From Megamonas sp. UBA1792 (GTDB lineage Bacteria > Bacillota_C > Negativicutes > Selenomonadales > Selenomonadaceae): a stretch of DNA of 8,128 bases. The stretch is from assembly GCA_002315155.1 (NCBI GenBank), contig DCFY01000160.1, positions 1-8,128 on the forward strand. Reading direction: 5' to 3'. Below the pieces are notes generated by a model. That model was not told the DNA's origin and did not search any database. It was given only the letters and a program-made list of their open reading frames with translations. Positions 1-6,866 of this stretch are shown here, one piece after another (position 1 is the stretch's first letter; each line of letters starts with the position of its first letter). Both the position numbers and the translations under genes were made by a program.

Positions 1-140
1 TGTGCTGTATATTCAGGATGCTGCAGCACATTGAATTTTTCTACATAGAGAGGGCTATGTAGTCCTGATGTAAGCAGAAAATGCCCTTCCATAATTGCAT
101 TTGTCTTAATAAATAAGTCTTTTACTTCCTGTTCTGTCAT
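1..140 (-). CDS. pyrE: Orotate phosphoribosyltransferase, N-terminal part (gene runs off the left edge)
   Basis: This is the 5' end of pyrE, whose product transfers the ribose phosphate of PRPP to orotate to make OMP, the fifth step of UMP synthesis, in the cytosol. The ATG is at 140-138 and 46 codons are visible before the window ends. The peptide begins MTEQEVKDLF and contains GHFLLTSGLHSPLYVEKF (about residues 19-36), followed by LQHPEY. The GHFxLTSGxHSxxY pattern is that of the Thermus-type PyrE clade, not the Bacillus type with FTWSSGxKSPIYCD. The PRPP-binding loop is beyond the window, so activity cannot be judged. The start is fixed by an ATGA overlap with the pyrF stop; GGAG lies about 11 nt upstream, so initiation probably depends on coupling to pyrF. 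The complete protein would be expected at about 190-210 residues. Confidence 0.93.
   Translation of the reverse strand, partial: MTEQEVKDLFIKTNAIMEGHFLLTSGLHSPLYVEKFNVLQHPEYTA
41..62. repeat. Perfect 8-bp inverted repeat near the 5' end of pyrE
   Basis: CTACATAG (41-48) pairs exactly with CTATGTAG (55-62) around a 6-nt loop. A second complementary pair lies outside it: TCAGGA at 14-19 with TCCTGA at 63-68. Both are inside pyrE codons, about 26-43 codons after its start. The structure could form in the pyrE message, but an 8-bp stem alone is expected about once in 8 kb. Confidence 0.5.
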
Positions 141-862
141 GACTTTACCGTCTCCATTTCTTTTATAATACTTTCTGTTGCTGCCTTTGGTTCAGCCGCT
201 AAGCGAATTGGCCGGCCAACAACAAGATGTGATGCTCCACTTCGCAACGCAAATGTCGGTGTTGCAACGCGGCTCTGATCATCAACAGATGCCCCAGCCA
301 TACGGACTCCAGGCGTCACAATTATGAAGTCCTCGCCACAAGCCTGGCGAATTGCCGCTGCCTCTTGTGGTGAAGAAACAACACCATCAAGACCTGCCTT
401 CTTTGCCAGCTTTGCCAACCGAACGACCTGCTCACGGATTTCCATTGACTGTCCAAGACCGTTCCAGTCTTCTTCATTAATGCTCGTAAGAACCGTAATA
501 GCAATAAGTTTTGGTCTCTTTATACCAAGGCTTTTTGCTTCTTTCTGTAAACGTTCTGCGGTTATCTTCATCATTGTATAACCGCCGGACGCATGTACAT
601 CAAGCATCGTTGCCCCAAGGCGCATAAGTGAGCAAAGTCCTTCCGCTGTTGTATTGGGAATATCATGCAGCTTCAAATCAAGGAAGATACTTTTTTTTTG
701 TTCTTTTAAGTAGGTGATAACCTCGCTGCCAACACTATAAAAAAGCTCCATGCCGACCTTATAGTAGCTTACCGAGTCTCCTAGTTTCTCAACAAATTCC
801 TTAACATCGTGCATTGTGTGAAAATCCAACGCTACAATAAGTCTATCGTCTGCCATATTCAT
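137..862 (-). CDS. pyrF: Orotidine 5'-phosphate decarboxylase
   Basis: PyrF decarboxylates OMP to UMP, the last step of the pathway, as a cytosolic dimeric TIM barrel without cofactor. The 241-residue length is normal for the family. The catalytic DxKxxD motif is intact as Asp62-Leu-Lys64-Leu-His-Asp67, with the N-terminal ALDF (Asp13) and YYKVGMELF (Lys35) substrate-binding segments. TPGVR (183-187) and the phosphate-binding GRPI (216-219, Arg217) are also present. The start lies 8 nt after the pyrD stop. The Shine-Dalgarno AGAAGGGAAG (863-872) overlaps the pyrD stop codon and sits very close to the first ATG (862). The second ATG at 856 (MADDRL) has a more relaxed spacing of about 9 nt and may be the true start. 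The stop overlaps the pyrE start as ATGA. A run of nine adenines occurs at about codons 56-58. Confidence 0.97.
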   Translation of the reverse strand: MNMADDRLIVALDFHTMHDVKEFVEKLGDSVSYYKVGMELFYSVGSEVITYLKEQKKSIFLDLKLHDIPNTTAEGLCSLMRLGATMLDVHASGGYTMMKITAERLQKEAKSLGIKRPKLIAITVLTSINEEDWNGLGQSMEIREQVVRLAKLAKKAGLDGVVSSPQEAAAIRQACGEDFIIVTPGVRMAGASVDDQSRVATPTFALRSGASHLVVGRPIRLAAEPKAATESIIKEMETVKS

Positions 863-870
863 CTTCCCTT

Positions 871-1800
871 CTATTTTGAATTGCCTGTTTTCAACTTACC
901 AATAAGTTCGCTTATGTTTTGTAGTTTTTTTGAGTCAAGGTATTTTGCAAGATCATCTGTAATAATTTCAGTGATCGCTGGATTGACAAAATTTGCGGTT
1001 CCAATTGATACGGCACTTGCGCCCGCAAGGAAAAACTCAATAGCATCTGCGGCTGTCATAATACCACCCATACCTATAATTGGTATCTTTACTACCTGTG
1101 CGACCTGCCATACCATACATAAAGCAATTGGTTTCACACATGGACCTGATAATCCGCCGGTGATATTGCCAAGCACAGGTTTCCACCGCTCAATATCAAT
1201 TGCCATTCCCATGAGCGTATTAATCATAGAGATTGCATCAGCACCAGCTGCTTCTACTGCAACTGCCATTCCGACAATGTCAGTAATATTCGGCGACAGC
1301 TTAATGATGACCGGTTTCTTTGTATTCTTTTTCGCTTCGTAAACAACTGCGCTGGCGGCTACTGGATCAGTACCAAAAACAATGCCGCCCTCCTTGACAT
1401 TGGGACAAGATACGTTGAGTTCAATTGCTGCAATTTCGGGGACATCAAGCATTTTTGCCAAAGCGCCATATTCTTCGACCGAACTGCCAGAGATATTAAC
1501 GATGATCGGCATATCATACTTTGCTATACGCGGTAAAATATCCTCCAGAAAAAAATCTACGCCAGGATTTTCTAGTCCAATACAGTTCAACATGCCTGCC
1601 GGTGTTTCTGTAATTCGGACACCTGCATTACCACTGCGCGGTTTTAAGGTAGTTCCTTTAACAACAACGGCACCAATTTTATTCAAGTCTACAAAGTCTT
1701 TGAATTCCTCACCAAACCCAAATGTACCCGAGCTCGTCATGACGGGTGTTTTCATATGGATGCCTGCAATTTCAGTAGCAAGTAATTTATTTTTATCCAT
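871..1800 (-). CDS. pyrD: Dihydroorotate dehydrogenase B, catalytic subunit (class 1B, NAD-linked)
   Basis: PyrD oxidises dihydroorotate to orotate on FMN. In class 1B enzymes it works as a heterotetramer with PyrK, which passes the electrons to NAD+. From the chosen start the protein has 309 residues, normal for the family. It shows TSSGTFGFG (22-30), VVKGTT with Lys48, the NVSCPN loop with catalytic-base Cys132 (the class 1 signature; class 2 has Ser), and IKLSPN with Lys167. FMN phosphate-binding segments follow: NTLMGMAID (194-202), GGLSGP (215-220), GMGGI (243-247) and GTANF (267-271). The ATG at 1800 shares its A with the pyrK stop (TAATG) and has a strong GGGAGG about 7 nt upstream, so a 14-codon longer reading from 1842 is unlikely. 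Trp206, Cys221 and Cys228 are unusual in an otherwise well-conserved FMN-site region, but the catalytic residues are intact. Confidence 0.96.
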   Translation of the reverse strand: MDKNKLLATEIAGIHMKTPVMTSSGTFGFGEEFKDFVDLNKIGAVVVKGTTLKPRSGNAGVRITETPAGMLNCIGLENPGVDFFLEDILPRIAKYDMPIIVNISGSSVEEYGALAKMLDVPEIAAIELNVSCPNVKEGGIVFGTDPVAASAVVYEAKKNTKKPVIIKLSPNITDIVGMAVAVEAAGADAISMINTLMGMAIDIERWKPVLGNITGGLSGPCVKPIALCMVWQVAQVVKIPIIGMGGIMTAADAIEFFLAGASAVSIGTANFVNPAITEIITDDLAKYLDSKKLQNISELIGKLKTGNSK

Positions 1801-2564
1801 TATAAAACCTCCCACGCCCAAAACACAGGCCCGTCCTTGCAAACTTTTTTACGGCTATTGTCATTCCCCTTGCATGTACAAGAAAGACAAGCACCCAGTC
1901 CGCAAGCCATGCGCTTTTCCATTGATATCTGACACGAAATATGATGTTCTGCAGCAATTTTTGCAATGCCCCTCATCATAATTTCCGGGCCACAAACAAC
2001 AATACGATCATATCTATTATCCTGTAATATTTGTGGCAAAGCCGTAATTGTAAAGCCTTTCGTTCCCATAGAACCATCATCTGTTGTAATAAATATATCC
2101 TTGACAAATCTCTTGAAGATTTCCGGCCAGAACATTTCTTCAGTAGTACGTCCGCCCATAAGAATTGATGCTTTTCCGTTAAATTTTTTCGCAAGAAACA
2201 GAAGCGGTGCAATTCCAATACCACCCCCGATGAGCAATGGTTTTTCACAGTCAAGTGAAAAACCATGTCCCATCGGACCCAGACAATTGATTGTATCGCC
2301 ACTTTTTAATTCCGCCATTGCCGCCGTCCCTTTGCCAATAATACGATAGATAAAGGTCAGTTGTCCTTTATCTATATCCGTATCGGCAATACTAATTGGG
2401 CGGCGCAGCAAAAGGCCGCTCCGGTCAACCCTCAAATGAACAAACTCGCCTGGATTAGCTTGTCCGGCTATTTCTGAACAAGCTACAACAAGTTTTTTTA
2501 CAGAATTCCCAATCGTTTCATTTGAGAGAACTTCTGCATCAATTGCAATCTTAGGCAAGCCCAT
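1800..2564 (-). CDS. pyrK: Dihydroorotate dehydrogenase B, electron-transfer subunit (FAD, 2Fe-2S)
   Basis: PyrK carries FAD and a [2Fe-2S] cluster and moves electrons from the FMN of PyrD to NAD+. Counting from Met at 2564 (254 residues), the FAD domain has the [10 protein letters not shown] segment (about 52-61), IYRIIGKGT and LGPMGHGF. An NAD-binding part follows with [15 protein letters not shown] (about 111-125), [10 protein letters not shown] and VVCGPEIMM. The C-terminal cluster ligands fit Cys221-X4-Cys226-X2-Cys229-X12-Cys242, with an extra Cys231 nearby. The start is ambiguous: ATG at 2564 has GGTGG five nt upstream, and an in-frame ATG at 2579 gives 259 residues but has AGGA only 2 nt away. 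The chosen start overlaps the carB end by 14 nt. The stop shares one base with the pyrD start. A perfect 12-bp inverted repeat lies within the gene. Confidence 0.95.
   Translation of the reverse strand: MGLPKIAIDAEVLSNETIGNSVKKLVVACSEIAGQANPGEFVHLRVDRSGLLLRRPISIADTDIDKGQLTFIYRIIGKGTAAMAELKSGDTINCLGPMGHGFSLDCEKPLLIGGGIGIAPLLFLAKKFNGKASILMGGRTTEEMFWPEIFKRFVKDIFITTDDGSMGTKGFTITALPQILQDNRYDRIVVCGPEIMMRGIAKIAAEHHISCQISMEKRMACGLGACLSCTCKGNDNSRKKVCKDGPVFWAWEVL
1807..1813 (-). promoter_or_regulatory. Ribosome binding site of pyrD, inside the pyrK 3' end
   Basis: GGGAGGT on the minus strand lies about 7 nt upstream of the pyrD ATG at 1800. It is one of the clearest Shine-Dalgarno sites in the window and decides the start in favour of MDKNKL over the upstream in-frame ATG at 1842. 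It is built from the last sense codons of pyrK (Trp-Glu-Val). Confidence 0.85.
2237..2266. repeat. Perfect 12-bp inverted repeat with a 6-nt loop, inside pyrK
   Basis: The arm ATGGTTTTTCAC (2237-2248) is exactly complementary to GTGAAAAACCAT (2255-2266), with the loop AGTCAA between them. In the pyrK message it would form a 12-bp stem in codons for the [13 protein letters not shown] segment. No U-run follows on either strand, so it is not an intrinsic terminator. The pairing is seen directly; any function is unknown. Confidence 0.8.
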
Positions 2565-5500
2565 CACCGCCACCAACATAATCCTGAATTGCCAATGAAT
2601 AGATCAAACGACGTTCACGAACAAAGCTCAGTACACGCAGAACCTCCCAGGCCGTATCCATTGATGTCAAACAAGCAATACCATGTTCAACCGTTGCTCG
2701 GCGAATTTTAAAGCCATCTTTCGCAGAGCCTTTACCCTGTGTAAGCGTATTAATGACCATGTTAATCTTACCTGTTTTAATCATCTGGATAATATCAATA
2801 CTTCTTTCATGAACCTTACCGACAATATCTGCATCGATTCCCATTGACTGAATTGCTCGTGCTGTACCTTCAGTCGCAGCAATCTGAAAACCAAGGTCTG
2901 CAAATGCCTTTGCCAACTGCTTCATTTCATCCTTATCTTTGTCCGCCACAGTGAAAAGAATTCTGCCTTCTGTAGGTATATTCATACCAGCACCTGTTAT
3001 TGCTTTGTACAATGCTCTTGCATAGTGATAGTCGATACCCATAACTTCACCAGTGGACTTCATTTCAGGCCCGAGCGAAATATCAACATCCTGCATTTTG
3101 GCAAACGAGAATACCGGGGCCTTAACTGCAACATAAGGTTTTGGTGGAATAAGTCCTGACTTATATCCAAGGTCCTTAAGAGTTGCCCCAAGTGCAATCT
3201 GTGTTGCAAGATTCACCATATTGATGTCCGTAACCTTGCTGAGGAACGGTACCGTACGGCTCGACCGCGGATTTACTTCGATAACATAAACTTCATCATT
3301 AACGACGACATACTGTATGTTTAGCAAACCCTTTACATGAAGTCCAAGTGCAAGGCGCTTCGTATAATCAATGATCGTGTAGATCACCTTCGAAGAAAGC
3401 GTTTGTGGTGGGTACACCGCGATACTGTCTCCTGAATGAACGCCAGCACGTTCGATATGTTCCATTATGCCTGGAATAACAACATCAATACCATCAGAGA
3501 TACCGTCGACTTCGACTTCAGTCCCCTGCATATAACGATCAACAAGAACCGGATGATCCGGTGTTACTTTTACTGCACGAATCATATAGTCACGCAGTTC
3601 CTCTTCATTATAAACAATTTCCATTGCACGTCCACCAAGTACATAGGATGGTCGCACCATAACCGGATAAGCAATCTCATTTGCAGCTACGATTGCGTCT
3701 TCAAGATTCGTTACGCTCGTACCACGTGGACGTGGAATCTTTGTCTGCGTAAGCACTTCATCGAAACGTTCACGATCTTCCGCACGATCAATATCATTTA
3801 CCGAGGTACCAAATACTTTCACACCAGCCTTCTGCAAAGAAGCTGCCAAATTAATTGCTGTTTGTCCACCAAACTGAACAATGACGCCTTCCGGTTTCTC
3901 TTTGTCAATAATATTTAATACATCTTCTGTTGTTAGCGGTTCAAAGTAAAGACGATCCGATATATCAAAATCTGTACTTACAGTTTCAGGATTATTATTT
4001 ACGATAATTGCTTCAATCCCCATTTCGCGAAGTGCCCATACTGAATGTACGGAACAATAGTCAAATTCTACCCCTTGACCAATGCGGATTGGGCCAGAAC
4101 CAAGAACCATGACCTTTCGCTTGTCTGATATCTGGACTTCATCTTCCTGTGCGTTGAAGGTTGAGTAGTAATATGGTGTTGCTGCTTCGAACTCCGCAGC
4201 ACATGTATCTACCATCTTATAACGCGGCAGTATATTCATCATCTTGCGCATTGTAGAAATTTCATCAAGGTTCTTTCCTGCAAGCTCAGCAATGGAACGA
4301 TCAGCAAGGCCAACATTCTTTGCTGCCTGCATGAGTTTTGGTGTAATTTCTTCCGTAGCAACACGATTTTCAATATCAGTAATATGCTTGATTTTATACA
4401 AGAACCATTCATCGATCTTTGTGATATCATGGACTTCATCGACCGTAGCAATACCGCGGCGAAGCGCTTCAGCTGCAACAAAGATGCGTTCATCATTGAT
4501 CTTACTAAGTGTACGAACAACTTTTTCATCGCTCCATCCATCCATTTTATCCATATGCAGACGATGAACACCGATTTCCAATGAACGAACTGCCTTCAAT
4601 ATCGCACCCTCAAAGTTTCGGTCGATCGACATGACTTCACCGGTTGCCTTCATCTGTGTCCCAAGCGTATGATCAGCAAACACAAATTTATCGAATGGCC
4701 AGCGTGGAAATTTTACAACGCAGTAGTCAAGCGCTGGTTCAAAACAGGCCATTGTTTTCTGGGTTACTGCATTAACAATTTCATCGAGATAATAGCCAAT
4801 TGCGATTTTTGCCGAGACTTTAGCAATCGGATAGCCTGTAGCCTTTGATGCAAGTGCTGAAGAACGGCTCACGCGTGGATTTACTTCAATTACATAGTAG
4901 TTATTACTGTCTGGATCAAGTGCATACTGCGCATTGCAGCCACCTTCAATACCAAGCTCACGAATAATGCGGAGTGATGCACTTCTAAGCATCTGATATT
5001 CGTGATCACTAAGTGTCTGTGATGGTGCTACAACGATACTGTCTCCCGTATGCACGCCTACCGGATCAAAGTTTTCCATATTACAAACTGTGATACAGTT
5101 ATCATTTCCATCACGCATAACTTCATATTCGATTTCCTTCCAGCCAGCTACACTCCGTTCGATAAGGGCCTGCCCTATCATACTATATTTAAGACCACGA
5201 ATGACAATTTCAATGAGTTCTTCCTCATTGTCAGCAATACCACCACCAGTCCCCCCCATTGTATAAGCCGGGCGAACGATAATTGGATAACCGATTTCAT
5301 TAGCGAAATGTACAGCTGAGGCAACATCCTCAACAATCGTGCTTTCAGGGATGGGTTCATTGAGTTTCTGCATCGTTTCCTTGAAAAGTTCACGATCTTC
5401 AGCCTTCTTGATTGCTTCCAGCGAAGTTCCAAGAAGTTCAACTTTATATTTTTTAAGAACCCCCTGTTCAGAAAGCTTTACTGCAAGATTCAAGCCAGCC

Positions 5501-5778
5501 TGACCACCTATTGTTGCCAAAAGTCCATCCGGTTTTTCCTTGCTGATAATTTCCTCAAGAAACTCTACCGTAAGTGGTTCTATATAAACACGATCCGCAA
5601 TATGTGTATCTGTCATAATCGTTGCTGGGTTACTATTAACAAGAACAACTTCCAGACCTTCCTCTTTCAGGGCGCGGCATGCCTGTGTTCCAGCATAATC
5701 AAACTCTGCAGCCTGACCAATAATGATTGGACCCGAGCCAATCACCATAACTTTTTTTATATTTTCCTTTTTTGGCAC
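2551..5778 (-). CDS. carB: Carbamoyl-phosphate synthase large subunit
   Basis: CarB makes carbamoyl phosphate from bicarbonate, two ATP and the ammonia tunnelled from CarA. The 1075 residues match the family (about 1070). The two homologous synthetase halves are clear. The first has [17 protein letters not shown] (14-30), GGQAGLN (91-97), the ATP-grasp glycine loop MGGTGGG (174-180), [10 protein letters not shown] (243-252) and [18 protein letters not shown] (298-315). The second has [15 protein letters not shown] (560-574), GGQTAIN (637-643), [11 protein letters not shown] (709-719) and [17 protein letters not shown] (834-850). Residues 401-550 form the oligomerisation linker. Residues from about 937 form the MGS-like allosteric domain, with ATEGTA (968-973) and INTLTQGKG (1009-1017), where UMP-type effectors bind in the family. 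The start codon is GTG, 2 nt after the carA stop, with an excellent Shine-Dalgarno site, so the two subunits are probably translated together. Confidence 0.98.
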   Translation of the reverse strand: MPKKENIKKVMVIGSGPIIIGQAAEFDYAGTQACRALKEEGLEVVLVNSNPATIMTDTHIADRVYIEPLTVEFLEEIISKEKPDGLLATIGGQAGLNLAVKLSEQGVLKKYKVELLGTSLEAIKKAEDRELFKETMQKLNEPIPESTIVEDVASAVHFANEIGYPIIVRPAYTMGGTGGGIADNEEELIEIVIRGLKYSMIGQALIERSVAGWKEIEYEVMRDGNDNCITVCNMENFDPVGVHTGDSIVVAPSQTLSDHEYQMLRSASLRIIRELGIEGGCNAQYALDPDSNNYYVIEVNPRVSRSSALASKATGYPIAKVSAKIAIGYYLDEIVNAVTQKTMACFEPALDYCVVKFPRWPFDKFVFADHTLGTQMKATGEVMSIDRNFEGAILKAVRSLEIGVHRLHMDKMDGWSDEKVVRTLSKINDERIFVAAEALRRGIATVDEVHDITKIDEWFLYKIKHITDIENRVATEEITPKLMQAAKNVGLADRSIAELAGKNLDEISTMRKMMNILPRYKMVDTCAAEFEAATPYYYSTFNAQEDEVQISDKRKVMVLGSGPIRIGQGVEFDYCSVHSVWALREMGIEAIIVNNNPETVSTDFDISDRLYFEPLTTEDVLNIIDKEKPEGVIVQFGGQTAINLAASLQKAGVKVFGTSVNDIDRAEDRERFDEVLTQTKIPRPRGTSVTNLEDAIVAANEIAYPVMVRPSYVLGGRAMEIVYNEEELRDYMIRAVKVTPDHPVLVDRYMQGTEVEVDGISDGIDVVIPGIMEHIERAGVHSGDSIAVYPPQTLSSKVIYTIIDYTKRLALGLHVKGLLNIQYVVVNDEVYVIEVNPRSSRTVPFLSKVTDINMVNLATQIALGATLKDLGYKSGLIPPKPYVAVKAPVFSFAKMQDVDISLGPEMKSTGEVMGIDYHYARALYKAITGAGMNIPTEGRILFTVADKDKDEMKQLAKAFADLGFQIAATEGTARAIQSMGIDADIVGKVHERSIDIIQMIKTGKINMVINTLTQGKGSAKDGFKIRRATVEHGIACLTSMDTAWEVLRVLSFVRERRLIYSLAIQDYVGGGDGLA

Positions 5779-5780
5779 AA

Positions 5781-6845
5781 TTATTCCCCCTTCGTAAGCA
5801 TTGTCCAGAATTGATCAAACAAATATGTGTTATCATCCGGGCCTGGAGAAGCTTCTGGATGATATTGCACTGAAAAAATTGGTAATTCCTTATGTCGCAT
5901 GCCTTCAACTGTGCCATCATTAACAGAACGATGGGTTACTTCAAGTGGCAGCCCTTTAAAAGATTTTTCATCTACAGCAAAGCCATGGTTCTGCGAAGAA
6001 ATCTGTACTTTTCCTGTTAATAGATTCTTTACCGGCTGATTTGAACCGCGATGACCAAACTTAAGCTTGTATGTGTCTGCACCCAATGCAAGCGCTAAAA
6101 GCTGATGCCCCAGGCAAATACCAAAAATCGGTTTCTTATCAATAAGTTTTTTAACATTTGTAATAACTTCTGGTACATCTTTGGGATCTCCTGGCCCATT
6201 TGAGAGAAAAAGTCCATCGGGCTGCAAAGACAGGATCTCTTCAGCCGTTGTTGTTGATGGAACGATCGTCAAATTGCAACCAATTTTATGCAATGCTTTT
6301 AATATGTTTTTCTTAATGCCAAAATCCATGACAACAACATGCGGCCCATCATTTTCCATTTTATAAGCTTCCGGTGTCGTTACCTCATCAACAACATCTT
6401 TTTTTATTGGCACAGCAAAAAGTTCGTCAATCTCTGATTGTGCCGTGTCTTCTGCAACAATGATACCTTTCATTGTCCCAACCGAACGGATTTGTCGTGT
6501 AATTGCCCGGGTATCCACATTATAAAGACAAGGAATCCCTTGTCTTGACAAAAAATCCCTAAGACTTGTTTCCAAATGCCAATTACTGCCTTCATCGCAA
6601 AGCTCACCAATGATAAAACCATTTACAAACGATTTACGTGACTGCATAAAAATATCTGCAACTCCATAATTTCCAATCAACGGATACGTAAGTGTCACAA
6701 TCTGGCGACAATAGGAAGGATCTGTCAAAATTTCCTGGTATCCTGTCATCCCTGTATTGAATACGACTTCACCTGTTGCTTTTATATTATTCAGAAGATC
6801 ACCGTAGAACATGCTGCCATCTTCTAATATCAATTTCCCTTTCAA
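5781..6845 (-). CDS. carA: Carbamoyl-phosphate synthase small subunit (glutaminase)
   Basis: CarA is the class I glutamine amidotransferase that releases ammonia from glutamine for CarB. The 354 residues are normal for bacterial CarA. The N-terminal CPSase domain is seen as [12 protein letters not shown] (5-16), [16 protein letters not shown] (30-45), TYPLIGNYG (53-61) and [10 protein letters not shown] (111-120). The GATase domain has the oxyanion segment NGPGDP (216-221 by family position, just after LFLS), the nucleophile in GICLGHQ (Cys244) and the His-Glu pair in [10 protein letters not shown] (His329, Glu331). The start codon is TTG at 6845. It is supported by the family N-terminus (MKxxLILEDG) and by GGGGGTG 5 nt upstream; the first ATG (codon 12) would cut into the conserved N-terminus. 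The gene follows the pyrC stop by 21 nt and precedes carB by 2 nt. With both subunits inside a pyr operon, this enzyme probably serves pyrimidine synthesis. Confidence 0.97.
   Translation of the reverse strand: MKGKLILEDGSMFYGDLLNNIKATGEVVFNTGMTGYQEILTDPSYCRQIVTLTYPLIGNYGVADIFMQSRKSFVNGFIIGELCDEGSNWHLETSLRDFLSRQGIPCLYNVDTRAITRQIRSVGTMKGIIVAEDTAQSEIDELFAVPIKKDVVDEVTTPEAYKMENDGPHVVVMDFGIKKNILKALHKIGCNLTIVPSTTTAEEILSLQPDGLFLSNGPGDPKDVPEVITNVKKLIDKKPIFGICLGHQLLALALGADTYKLKFGHRGSNQPVKNLLTGKVQISSQNHGFAVDEKSFKGLPLEVTHRSVNDGTVEGMRHKELPIFSVQYHPEASPGPDDNTYLFDQFWTMLTKGE
5786..5793 (-). promoter_or_regulatory. Ribosome binding site of carB, inside the carA 3' end
   Basis: GAAGGGGG on the minus strand lies 7 nt upstream of the GTG at 5778 and is formed by the last codons of carA (Lys-Gly-Glu). 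It supports GTG as the start. The next in-frame ATG is at codon 11, inside the conserved first strand (KVMVIGSGP), so it is unlikely to be the start. Confidence 0.85.
6525..6546. repeat. Perfect 9-bp inverted repeat with a 4-nt loop, inside carA
   Basis: AAGACAAGG (6525-6533) is exactly complementary to CCTTGTCTT (6538-6546), with the loop AATC. It lies in the codons for the RQGIPCL segment of CarA. No U-run follows it in the transcribed direction, so it is not a terminator. A stem of this size may be a chance match in 8 kb. Confidence 0.6.
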
Positions 6846-6850
6846 AAAAA

Positions 6851-6857
6851 CACCCCC
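6851..6857 (-). promoter_or_regulatory. Ribosome binding site of carA, upstream of a TTG start
   Basis: GGGGGTG on the minus strand is separated by five T residues from the TTG at 6845. It is the only notable element in the 21-nt pyrC-carA gap, which is too short for a separate attenuator. Its strength probably compensates for the weak start codon. Confidence 0.75.
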
Positions 6858-6866
6858 GCATTATTT

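Noticed and set aside
208..219. Perfect 12-bp palindrome TTGGCCGGCCAA in pyrF.
   Set aside because: It encodes part of the conserved GRPI phosphate-binding motif and has no loop; codon choice in a conserved motif explains it well enough.
1801..1842. A 14-codon longer pyrD starting at the ATG at 1842.
   Set aside because: It would overlap pyrK by 43 nt, the added residues do not resemble a PyrD N-terminus, and the ATG at 1800 has an ideal ribosome binding site.
809..1981. Plus-strand open frames of 177 and 199 codons opposite pyrD and pyrK.
   Set aside because: They are antisense to conserved genes, have no convincing ribosome sites, and look like artefacts of the coding strand's codon use.
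3436..3918. A 160-codon open frame on the plus strand.
   Set aside because: It lies entirely opposite carB, its translation resembles no protein family I know, and carB is clearly the real gene there.
2551..5778. Repeated short sequences between the two halves of carB, such as TCACGATCTTC near 3770 and 5390.
   Set aside because: They come from the ancient internal duplication common to all CarB proteins and are not a recent repeat.
6846..6866. The pyrC-carA gap as a possible regulatory leader or attenuator.
   Set aside because: Only 21 nt, filled by a ribosome binding site and a T-run; there is no room for the stem-loops of a PyrR-type attenuator.
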